From Hydrogenobacter sp. T-8 (lineage in GTDB: Bacteria; Aquificota; Aquificia; Aquificales; Aquificaceae): a stretch of 36,726 bases of DNA. The notes beneath the pieces are model-generated. The model ran no database searches. It was not told where the DNA came from and saw nothing but the letters and a program-made list of their open reading frames with translations. Both the position numbers and the translations under genes were made by a program. The stretch is from assembly GCF_011006175.1 (NCBI RefSeq), contig NZ_CP048795.1, positions 1,769,092 to 1,805,817 on the forward strand. The letters run 5' to 3'. Below are positions 1 through 6,321 of the stretch, in pieces (the stretch's first letter is position 1; every line of letters starts with the position of its first letter).

Positions 1-1
1 G

Positions 2-283
2 ATGGTGGCGGATGAGAAGGGTCTTGTGCATGGAGGCTTTATCTTTTCTCTTGCGGACTTTTGTGCCATGGCAACGGTAAACGAGCCAACAGTGGTGTTG
101 GCACAGGCAAGTATAAAGTTTTTAAAGCCAGTGGTGGTAGGAGATGAGCTTATAGCGGAGGGAAGGCTCATAAAGACGGAGGGTAAAAAGCGATGGGTTT
201 TTGTGGAGGTTAAAAGGGGAAAAGAGAAGGTTGCAGAGGGGGAGTTCCTCTGCGTAATTCCAGAAAAGCACGTGTTATCTTAG
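2..283 (+). CDS. Hotdog-fold thioesterase, PaaI-like (5' end cut by window edge)
   Basis: The visible 93 residues carry the hotdog thioesterase signature: HGG followed by a hydrophobic helix and an Asp (HGGFIFSLADFCAMAT, about residues 10-25), then the strands that in this fold form the acyl-thioester pocket. PaaI-like members hydrolyse acyl- or aryl-CoA thioesters, but the substrate cannot be read from the sequence. Family members are usually 120-150 residues, and the first in-frame ATG lies one base from the window edge, so the true N terminus is probably outside. The gene ends convergently with htpX; the TAG stop interlocks with the htpX TAA in a TTAG tetramer at 280-283. Confidence 0.75.
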   Translation: MVADEKGLVHGGFIFSLADFCAMATVNEPTVVLAQASIKFLKPVVVGDELIAEGRLIKTEGKKRWVFVEVKRGKEKVAEGEFLCVIPEKHVLS

Positions 284-1152
284 TATACAAAGACTCCCAT
301 CTGCCTTGCAAGCTCCTTGAGCCTTGCAATTCTCTTCTCTGTGGATGGGTGTGTGGAGAAAAGCTCCCATATACCTTGACCAGAGAGAGGATTCTCTATA
401 AAAAGGTGAGCGGTTCCTTGGTTGACTTCTGCTGGGATTTGATGCACATAGTTGTGTATCTTCTCAAGAGCACTGGCGAGGGCAAGAGGGTCTCCAGAGA
501 TCCTTGCACCAGTTTCGTCCGCCATATATTCCCTTGAACGAGATATAGCCATTTGGATAATGGTAGCTATTATGGGTGTTATGATTATCATGGCTATGCT
601 TGCTATAAGGGAAAGGGGATTGTTGTTATTCTCGCCGTCTCTGGAGTGTCCGAATATGAGAGCCCATTGTAGCATGTTTACAAGGTAAGATATGGCACCC
701 GCTATGGTTGCTGCCATAGTGGCAACTAACACATCTCTGTTCTTTATGTGTCCAATCTCATGAGCTAGCACACCTCTTAGCTCCCTCTCGTTCAAGAGCC
801 TGAGTATACCAGAAGTGACTGCCACTGCACCGTTAGAAGGTCCTCTTCCTGTAGCAAAGGCGTTGGGCTGTTCCATCGGAACAAGGTATACTTTAGGCTT
901 TGGTATGTTTGCCCTCTGGGCGAGCTCTTCCACCATCCTGTGCAGCCATGGGGCTTCTTCGTAAGGTATCTCTTTCGCACCATACATAGCAAGCACTATC
1001 TTGTCAGAAAACCAGTAGGCGATAAAATTCATAATTCCTGCCAGCAGGAGGGCTATGGTCATTCCAGTCTTACCACCTATTAGATTGCCTACAAACAAAA
1101 AAAGACCAGTTAAAACTCCGAGCAGTATAACGCTCCTTATTGCGTAGCCCAT
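280..1152 (-). CDS. htpX: HtpX-type M48 membrane zinc metalloprotease
   Basis: HtpX is an integral inner-membrane zinc protease that degrades misfolded membrane proteins, usually alongside FtsH. The 290-residue protein has two N-terminal membrane helices (about residues 6-24 and 31-48), the zinc-binding HEIGH motif at 131-135, two further membrane segments (about 145-165 and 180-203), and the third-ligand region SREYMADETGA near 206-216. Length and order match the family. The ATG at 1152 follows a purine-rich ribosome binding site (GAGGAAAGGG). It is preceded by a good promoter at 1277-1305 and a leader of about 118 nt with strong predicted structure. The neighbours give no extra functional hint. 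Confidence 0.93.
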   Translation of the reverse strand: MGYAIRSVILLGVLTGLFLFVGNLIGGKTGMTIALLLAGIMNFIAYWFSDKIVLAMYGAKEIPYEEAPWLHRMVEELAQRANIPKPKVYLVPMEQPNAFATGRGPSNGAVAVTSGILRLLNERELRGVLAHEIGHIKNRDVLVATMAATIAGAISYLVNMLQWALIFGHSRDGENNNNPLSLIASIAMIIITPIIATIIQMAISRSREYMADETGARISGDPLALASALEKIHNYVHQIPAEVNQGTAHLFIENPLSGQGIWELFSTHPSTEKRIARLKELARQMGVFVY

Positions 1153-1270
1153 TTCCCTTTCCTCTTCCAGACAGCCATGATAAGGCTGACTGGGCTGGGG
1201 TATTTGTATCCCGCCTTTTTACACATGGACTGCCCCAGCAGGCGGTTTTAGTCCATGCGATAGGCGTTTA
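1153..1270 (-). promoter_or_regulatory. Structured 5' leader of htpX, candidate cis-regulatory RNA
   Basis: Read on the minus strand, the leader begins near the predicted transcription start (about 1270). It contains a perfect 8-bp stem, CATGGACT with AGTCCATG (1257-1250 with 1231-1224). The segment GGCGG at 1215-1211 has two possible partners: CCGCC inside the loop of that stem (1245-1241, a pseudoknot), or the overlapping CGCCT at 1266-1262, which would close an outer stem with AGGCG (1216-1212). A second loop segment CTGGGG (1238-1233) matches CCCCAG at 1200-1195. A further hairpin (1193-1167, 10-bp arms with one mismatch) sits just upstream of the ribosome binding site. Mutually exclusive pairings are typical of switching leaders. 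I recognise no known riboswitch class. Confidence 0.5.
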
Positions 1271-1276
1271 TATAAG

Positions 1277-1305
1277 AAAATACAGACAAGAAAGTGTCCT
1301 GTCAA
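1277..1305 (-). promoter_or_regulatory. Promoter of htpX
   Basis: On the minus strand there is a perfect TTGACA -35 box (1305-1300), a 17-nt spacer and a TATTTT -10 box (1282-1277). Transcription would start near 1270, exactly where the structured leader begins. Confidence 0.6.
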
Positions 1306-1328
1306 CCCAAAAATGATATAGCTCAGAC

Positions 1329-1356
1329 TTGATTTTGGAGAGAAAGGACCTATATT
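1329..1356 (+). promoter_or_regulatory. Promoter of the phoH-ybeY-truA group
   Basis: TTGATT (1329-1334), a 16-nt spacer and TATATT (1351-1356) make a plausible housekeeping promoter with a start near 1363. The possible TTG start codon of phoH at 1329 would lie inside the -35 box, so this promoter favours the ATG at 1383 as the real start. Confidence 0.4.
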
Positions 1357-1382
1357 TAATAAACAATATAAAGCATATTGCA

Positions 1383-2387
1383 ATGACGGAAAGAGTAGAA
1401 GAAAGGCTTGACCTCGGAAGTTTTGATGAGAAGTTCTATGCTATTGTAGGCAGGGGGGATGAAAACCTTAAGTATTTTTCACAACTTTTTGATGTAAAGA
1501 TATCTGCAAGGGGGACAGAGATACTAATAAGAGGTGAAGAAGACAGAGTCCGGGCAGTATACGAGTTCCTAAGGGACATAATAAAGGAACTCAGAACATC
1601 CACCTTAACTCCTCAAGAGGTAAAAGAGAGAGCAAAAAATTACGTCCAGCTAAGGCTTGAAAGGGAAGAAGTTCCAAAAGAAGAGATAATACTCATAACC
1701 CACAGGAAAAAAGCCATACTACCAAAAACACATACGCAAAGCATATATGTGGACGCTATAAAAAATAACGACATAGTCTTTGGAATTGGTCCAGCAGGGA
1801 CAGGCAAGACCTATCTCGCCATGGCGATGGCATTGGCACACTTAAAGGCAAACAAGGTTAACAAAATAATACTTACCAGACCTGCGGTAGAGGCTGGAGA
1901 AAAGCTGGGCTTTCTACCCGGTGGCATAGCGGAAAAGGTAGACCCATACCTTAGACCCCTTTATGACGCCCTCTATGACATGGTGGACTATGATAAGGTA
2001 AGCTATATGCTTGAGAGGAACATAATAGAAATAGCACCTCTTGCCTTTATGAGAGGAAGAACGCTTAACGATGCCTTCATAATATTGGACGAAGCACAGA
2101 ACTCTACAAAAGAGCAGATGAAGATGTTTCTCACTCGTATAGGTTTTGGCTCAAAAGTAGTTATAACAGGTGATATAACACAGATAGACCTTCCTAAGAG
2201 AGAGCAATCGGGTTTAGTAGAAGCCATAAAGGTTTTGCAGGGCATAGAGGGTATTAGCTTTGTATGGTTTAAAGAGGAGGATGTGGTCAGACACCCTATA
2301 GTTGCAAGGATAATAAAAGCCTATGAAGAGTTTGAAAGAGCAAAAGAAGAACAAGGTTTTAGTAAGGAAGGAGAAGGGAAAGGTTAG
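1383..2387 (+). CDS. phoH: PhoH-family ATPase
   Basis: PhoH (PhoH1/YbeZ) is a cytoplasmic P-loop ATPase associated with YbeY and RNA or ribosome quality control; the two genes are neighbours in most bacteria, as here. The N-terminal part (about 1-110) resembles the KH-like RNA-binding region of this subfamily. The ATPase domain follows, with Walker A GPAGTGKT near residue 135 and Walker B FIILDEAQN near 235. The reading frame is open back to a TTG at 1329. I prefer the ATG at 1383 (334 residues), because the likely promoter sits at 1329-1356 and neither start has a ribosome binding site. The 3' end overlaps ybeY. Confidence 0.92.
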   Translation: MTERVEERLDLGSFDEKFYAIVGRGDENLKYFSQLFDVKISARGTEILIRGEEDRVRAVYEFLRDIIKELRTSTLTPQEVKERAKNYVQLRLEREEVPKEEIILITHRKKAILPKTHTQSIYVDAIKNNDIVFGIGPAGTGKTYLAMAMALAHLKANKVNKIILTRPAVEAGEKLGFLPGGIAEKVDPYLRPLYDALYDMVDYDKVSYMLERNIIEIAPLAFMRGRTLNDAFIILDEAQNSTKEQMKMFLTRIGFGSKVVITGDITQIDLPKREQSGLVEAIKVLQGIEGISFVWFKEEDVVRHPIVARIIKAYEEFERAKEEQGFSKEGEGKG

Positions 2388-2778
2388 GATTAGATGGATT
2401 AGGGATATAGTTAGTAAGTTGTTAGATAGTCAAGGCTTAGAAGGTATAGAGCTAAGTGTATACCTAACGGATGACGAGAATATAAGGCTTCTAAACAAAA
2501 ACTTTAGAGGCAAGGACAAGGCTACGGATGTCCTTTCTTTTATATACAATGAGCAGGTGGGCGGATACAAACTTCTTGGCGAGATAGTCATATCTATAGA
2601 CACTGCTAAAAGGCAAGCAAAAGAGTTAGGGCATAGCCTTGAAGAAGAGATAAAAAGGCTTTTGGTGCACGGCTTTGTGCATCTGTTGGGCTATGACCAT
2701 GAGCTTGGAGAAGAGGAAGAGAAGCATTTTATGGAATTGGAAAAAAGGCTTATAGAAAGTCTTTCAAGCTATTTATAA
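2323..2778 (+). CDS. ybeY: Endoribonuclease YbeY
   Basis: YbeY is a metal-dependent single-strand endoribonuclease needed for 16S rRNA 3'-end maturation and ribosome quality control. The diagnostic HGFVHLLGYDHE motif gives three zinc-ligand histidines at 116, 120 and 126. The 151-residue length is typical. The frame begins 65 nt inside phoH. No other conventional in-frame start is visible downstream before the conserved domain, so this long overlap is probably real, although the first 11 or so Lys-rich residues are not conserved-looking. A strong purine-rich stretch (AAGGAAGGAGAAGGG, about 2364-2378) lies after the start and could serve a non-standard downstream start. Confidence 0.92.
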   Translation: MKSLKEQKKNKVLVRKEKGKVRIRWIRDIVSKLLDSQGLEGIELSVYLTDDENIRLLNKNFRGKDKATDVLSFIYNEQVGGYKLLGEIVISIDTAKRQAKELGHSLEEEIKRLLVHGFVHLLGYDHELGEEEEKHFMELEKRLIESLSSYL

Positions 2779-2779
2779 T
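2774..2779 (+). promoter_or_regulatory. Candidate -10 box of truA
   Basis: A perfect TATAAT overlaps the ybeY stop codon and ends 8 nt before the truA ATG. There is no ribosome binding site in between, so a transcript from here would be leaderless. The -35 region is weak (TTATAG at 2750-2755, 18-nt spacer). Confidence 0.35.
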
Positions 2780-2787
2780 CCTATCTT

Positions 2788-3510
2788 ATGCCCAACTATG
2801 TTCTGCTCCTTTCCTTTGTAGGGACAAACTTTCATGGATGGCAGGTTCAACCTAACTTGAGGACTGTCCAAGGAGTGTTAAAAGAAGTCTTGGAGAAGAT
2901 ATTCCAGCACCCAATCAAACTAACAGGCTGTTGTAGGACCGACGCTGGCGTGCATGCCATAGAGTATGTGGCTAATTTTCCAGCGGAGAGGGTTTTTGAC
3001 ACGGAAACCCTTCTAAAGGCTTTAAATTCACTACTACCGGAGGACATAGGCATAAAAAGGGTATGGATACAGGAGGGCTTTAATGCTCGTTATCATGTAA
3101 AGGGTAAGGTTTACCTGTATAGAATTCTAAACACGCATGCGAGAGACCCTTTTCTTGAACCCTTCTGCTGGAGAATTCCTTACAAACTTGACTTTGAAAG
3201 GATGGTGTCCACAGTTGGTCTCTTTCAAGGACTTCATGACTTTTCCGCCTTTTCTAAACTTGAAGAGGAAAAGGAAACTCGCATACACATTCAAGAAGTA
3301 AGTCTAATACGAAACGGAGACCTTATAGAGTTTAGGATAAAAGCGAGAAACTTTCTTAGGTATATGGTTAGAAGAATTGTGGGAAGTCTTGTCTATGTAG
3401 GACTCGGAAAACTTGAGCCAAAAGATATAGAAGAGTTCTTAAGTGGAAAGGGCAAGTGCCCTTACACCGCAAAGGCTAAGGGTCTCACCCTTGAGAAGGT
3501 TCTGCTTTAG
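2788..3510 (+). CDS. truA: tRNA pseudouridine(38-40) synthase
   Basis: TruA isomerises uridines 38-40 in the anticodon arm of many tRNAs. The catalytic motif CCRTDAGVHA places the nucleophilic Asp at residue 52. The second half contains the family's FSAFSK-like segment and the RNFLRYMVRRIVG helix. At 240 residues it is normal length. It is 9 bp downstream of ybeY and has no visible ribosome binding site; a TATAAT 8 nt before the ATG suggests it may also be transcribed separately. The TAG stop interlocks with the stop of the convergent gene (TTAG, 3507-3510). Confidence 0.93.
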   Translation: MPNYVLLLSFVGTNFHGWQVQPNLRTVQGVLKEVLEKIFQHPIKLTGCCRTDAGVHAIEYVANFPAERVFDTETLLKALNSLLPEDIGIKRVWIQEGFNARYHVKGKVYLYRILNTHARDPFLEPFCWRIPYKLDFERMVSTVGLFQGLHDFSAFSKLEEEKETRIHIQEVSLIRNGDLIEFRIKARNFLRYMVRRIVGSLVYVGLGKLEPKDIEEFLSGKGKCPYTAKAKGLTLEKVLL

Positions 3511-3992
3511 GGACACCTACCTGCATCGTGTGGTGGATTATCCACAATATCAAGAAAGGCTTCAAAGGGTCCCATGTTTTTCATGGCAACACCCTTTGGT
3601 CCTTCAAACTTGAGCCTTCCCAACATCATCGCCTTCATAGGTCCATACTCTTTTTTCCCCATCTCTAACCATCTTTTGGTTTCCGCATACATAAGAAAGT
3701 CGTCCTTGCCCCTTTTATCCTTTGCAGGTCCTCCGTAAACGCAAGCCGCCTTACCTCCTTCATTTTTTATTGTGAGTTGTATTTGCTTGGCATCCCCGCA
3801 GTCTTCCCTATAAAGGAATAGCTTCCTTTCAGGAACTGCGACCCAGCTTTCACTTTTTCCCAATTGCTCAGAAAGCTGTGGCGTTTTATTCCACGCTTCA
3901 CACAGTGCCTTTGCATACTCTCCGTCCATAAAAACAGGTGCGGACAGTGCAATACCGCTAAAACTTAGCAGTAAAAAATAGAGCTTTCTCAT
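3507..3992 (-). CDS. Exported SCP2-like protein
   Basis: The protein has a clear Sec signal peptide: MRK, a hydrophobic run, then a likely cleavage after LSA around residue 18. The C-terminal half, with KAMMLGRLKFEGPKGVAMKN, resembles the end of SCP2 sterol-carrier-like lipid-binding domains, so binding of a hydrophobic ligand in the periplasm is possible but unproven. The frame extends to a TTG at 4007, but the ribosome binding site GGGAGG lies 7 nt before the ATG at 3992, which sets the start (161 residues). Three central Cys residues could form disulfides after export. It stands alone, transcribed away from argB's end. Confidence 0.6.
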   Translation of the reverse strand: MRKLYFLLLSFSGIALSAPVFMDGEYAKALCEAWNKTPQLSEQLGKSESWVAVPERKLFLYREDCGDAKQIQLTIKNEGGKAACVYGGPAKDKRGKDDFLMYAETKRWLEMGKKEYGPMKAMMLGRLKFEGPKGVAMKNMGPFEAFLDIVDNPPHDAGRCP

Positions 3993-4099
3993 CTCATAAC
4001 CTCCCAACTGGATTATTGTCTAAAGCATAACACTAACTTTTTCATATTTCCATTAAAGTTTGTTATTTTTCAATAAAACATATGAATGTGTTTATATGC

Positions 4100-4996
4100 T
4101 TATTCCACTATCTCCGTCCCTATGCCTTCTTGAGTGAAGACCTCTAAAAGTATGGAATGAGGGACTCTACCATCAATTATGTGGACTTTCCTAACGCCAG
4201 ATTGCAGTGCCTTTATAGCACTCTTTATCTTTGGTAGCATGCCTCCCTTTATAACACCTTGCTGTATGAGTTCGTAAACTTTGTCCTTGTTAAGCGTTGG
4301 TATGAGTTTCCCTTGAGCGTCCTTTACACCTTCTGTGTCTGTTAGAAAAATTAGCTTTTCCGCCTTGAGTGCTTTTGCAACCTCTGAAGCCACCAAGTCC
4401 GCATTTATGTTGTAAGCCTCTCCCCTTTCACCTACACCTATAGGAGCTATAACTGGTATATAACCCTTCTCCATAAGTGCATGGAGTAGCTCTGTGTTTA
4501 CACTTTCCACTTCACCCACAAAGCCTATATCTTCCTCTGGCACTTCAAGACCAAGCTCTGTGAAGTATTTTTCCTTATCCAATTTCTTAGCCCTTATAAG
4601 TTGCCCATCCCTACCAGAGAGACCCACCGCGTATATATTCTGACCGCTATGCATGTTTATAAGCGCCACTATGTCCTTGTTTATATCACCGGATAAAACC
4701 ATTTCAACTATATGAATGGTATCTTCGTCAGTCCTTCTCATTCCGCCGACAAAATGAGGTTTTACCCCAAACCTCTCAAGGGTCTGACTTATCTGAGGAC
4801 CACCCCCATGAACCACCACAACCCTTATACCCACATACCTCAGAAGCACCACATCCCTCGCAAAACTTTCTCTTAGGCTCTCTTCCGTCATGGCGGAACC
4901 ACCATACTTTATCACAAAGGTCTTTCCATAAAACTCCCTTATGTAGGGGAGAGCGGACTGCAGAGTCTTAGCCTTTTCTATATACTGCTCTATCAT
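4100..4996 (-). CDS. argB: Acetylglutamate kinase
   Basis: ArgB phosphorylates N-acetyl-L-glutamate in the second step of arginine synthesis. It has the amino-acid-kinase features KYGGSAM (30-36) and VHGGGPQIS (62-70), and the ATP-binding segment FLTDTEGVKD. The 298 residues include the N-terminal helix (MIEQYIEKAKTLQSALPYIR) that in hexameric, arginine-inhibited ArgB enzymes links dimers, so feedback inhibition is plausible. Its ATG overlaps by 4 nt (ATGA) the stop of a 48-codon gene. No good ribosome binding site precedes it, which implies translational coupling. It is the last gene of the operon starting at 8983. Confidence 0.95.
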   Translation of the reverse strand: MIEQYIEKAKTLQSALPYIREFYGKTFVIKYGGSAMTEESLRESFARDVVLLRYVGIRVVVVHGGGPQISQTLERFGVKPHFVGGMRRTDEDTIHIVEMVLSGDINKDIVALINMHSGQNIYAVGLSGRDGQLIRAKKLDKEKYFTELGLEVPEEDIGFVGEVESVNTELLHALMEKGYIPVIAPIGVGERGEAYNINADLVASEVAKALKAEKLIFLTDTEGVKDAQGKLIPTLNKDKVYELIQQGVIKGGMLPKIKSAIKALQSGVRKVHIIDGRVPHSILLEVFTQEGIGTEIVE

Positions 4997-5139
4997 GCGT
5001 AATATTTTGCCACTTTTTGAGAAATATGGTGCTGTGTTTTTAAGTCTTTGAAAAATTCTTCAAGAGGGTAGTTAGTTATCAAAAGCTCGTCTCCTTCTCT
5101 AAGATAGTTTCTTCCGTAGTTTGTCATGCCATAGTTCAT
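4993..5139 (-). CDS. Unrecognised 48-residue protein between fabD and argB
   Basis: This short frame exactly fills the fabD-argB gap. Its ATG (5139-5137) overlaps the fabD TGA and its TGA (4995-4993) overlaps the argB ATG, both as ATGA junctions. The protein starts MNYGMTNYGRNYLREGDELL and ends KVAKYYA. It is rich in Tyr and charged residues, and has an amphipathic helix-like centre (PLEEFFKDLK). There is no signal or membrane segment. A second in-frame ATG lies at 5127. Double overlap with two essential-type genes and no in-frame stop argue for real translation. I do not recognise a family. Alternatively it could be a coupling spacer without independent function. Confidence 0.6.
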   Translation of the reverse strand: MNYGMTNYGRNYLREGDELLITNYPLEEFFKDLKTQHHISQKVAKYYA

Positions 5140-6065
5140 ATAGCCTTGAAAACCTTCTCTAAATCCTCCACCTTTTCCACGTTAAAAACCCTTACATTCC
5201 GCACCGTCTGTTGAATTAGCTTAGACAGAACATTTTTAGGACCTATTTCCACAAAGGTGTCCACCCCCTGCTCTACCATATAAAGCACGCTTTGAAACCA
5301 CCTTACTGGTGAGAATATCTGCCTGTATAGGTTTTCTCTTATTTCAGGTGCCATTGTGTGAGCCTTTGCGGTATAGTTTTGGACTATTGGTATGTTTATG
5401 TTCTTTATAGGAGTTTGTGCGAGCTTAAGCCTAAAGGCGTCCGCTGCAGGCTTCATCAAGGAGCAATGTGAAGGCACAGAAACCTTTAGAGGTATTACCT
5501 TACCACCCATCTGTTTGGCAATTTCACCTGCCTTCTCTACCGCATTTTTCTCTCCAGATATCACTGTCTGCTCCGGAGAGTTGTAGTTGGCGGGTTCTAC
5601 CACACCGTACTCTTGTGCAAGCCTGCAGGCTTCTTCTACCTTCTCAGGTGGTAGCTTTAAAACCGCAGACATGGCACCCAAGCCCTCTGGAACTGCTTCC
5701 TGCATGTATTTACCCCTGAGGTTTGCAAGCCTTACTGCCTCAAAAAGCTCCACACCACCCGCTACCGCAAGTGCGGTATATTCTCCAAGCGAGTGTCCAG
5801 CCACAAAGTCTGGCTCTGGAAAACCACTTGCCTTCATAGCTGCGTATATGGCAAGGCTTGTGGTAAGTATGGCAGGTTGGGTGTTTACAGTTCTGTTTAG
5901 TTCCTCCTCGGGTCCTTTAAAGATGATATCTGTAAGGTTGTATCTAAGGGCGGTCTCCGCACTATGAAAGACATCTGCAGACTCAGAAAACTCCCTGTAA
6001 AAGTCATACCCCATACCCACATATTGAGAACCTTGTCCCGGAAAAACATAAGCTAACTTTCCCAT
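5136..6065 (-). CDS. fabD: Malonyl-CoA:ACP transacylase
   Basis: FabD loads malonyl groups onto acyl carrier protein for fatty acid elongation. Characteristic motifs are FPGQGSQYVGMG (8-19), the nucleophile elbow AGHSLGEY with Ser92, and the catalytic His in VPSHCSLM near residue 200. The length of 309 is standard. It lies 12 bp after the unknown 78-residue gene. It overlaps the following 48-codon gene by 4 nt. No other fab genes are next to it in this window, unlike the fab clusters of many bacteria. Confidence 0.95.
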   Translation of the reverse strand: MGKLAYVFPGQGSQYVGMGYDFYREFSESADVFHSAETALRYNLTDIIFKGPEEELNRTVNTQPAILTTSLAIYAAMKASGFPEPDFVAGHSLGEYTALAVAGGVELFEAVRLANLRGKYMQEAVPEGLGAMSAVLKLPPEKVEEACRLAQEYGVVEPANYNSPEQTVISGEKNAVEKAGEIAKQMGGKVIPLKVSVPSHCSLMKPAADAFRLKLAQTPIKNINIPIVQNYTAKAHTMAPEIRENLYRQIFSPVRWFQSVLYMVEQGVDTFVEIGPKNVLSKLIQQTVRNVRVFNVEKVEDLEKVFKAI

Positions 6066-6077
6066 GAGTTTTTTATT

Positions 6078-6314
6078 TTAACCCATATCTTTTAGCTTTT
6101 CCCTTATAAGCTCCCAGCTCCACCAAGTAGCTTCGTGGACGGGCATGGATTTTCCTATGTTTTCTTCCGTTCCTTCAACCCACACCACCCTTCCGTCGGT
6201 GAGAAGTTTGAAGTTTCTCGTCCTTGATGACCATCTCCAGAAGTTGTGAGGTCCTATGCCAAGGGCTTTTTTGAAAAGCTCAAGCTCATTGGGTAAAAGA
6301 GGTCTTCCTTGCAT
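6078..6314 (-). CDS. Unrecognised small Trp-rich protein (78 residues)
   Basis: I cannot assign a family. The sequence has five Trp residues, including two pairs or near-pairs (FWRWSSRTRNF near 25-35 and TWWSWEL near 63-69). It looks soluble and compact, with no signal peptide or membrane segment. It lies 7 bp after the Lon-family gene and 12 bp before fabD, inside the same operon. A TATAAT overlaps the lon stop and ends 6 nt before the ATG, which may give it an extra promoter; AGAGGTG lies 12 nt upstream. The steady spacing and single strong frame support a real gene, probably lineage-specific. Confidence 0.65.
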   Translation of the reverse strand: MQGRPLLPNELELFKKALGIGPHNFWRWSSRTRNFKLLTDGRVVWVEGTEENIGKSMPVHEATWWSWELIREKLKDMG

Positions 6315-6321
6315 GCTTTAA

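Noticed and set aside
1137-1226. A 29-codon open frame on the minus strand running through the htpX leader and over the htpX start codon
   Set aside because: It has no ribosome binding site, its ATG lies inside the 8-bp stem, and the RNA pairing explains the sequence better. It could still be a leader peptide, so comparison with relatives is worthwhile.
1153-1328. tmRNA, SRP RNA, 6S RNA or RNase P RNA in the largest gap around htpX
   Set aside because: None of the conserved cores of these RNAs is present, and the length and promoter place fit a leader of htpX better.
1329-1382. TTG start 18 codons upstream for phoH
   Set aside because: It lies in the -35 box of the likely promoter, has no ribosome binding site, and the added residues are not typical of the family.
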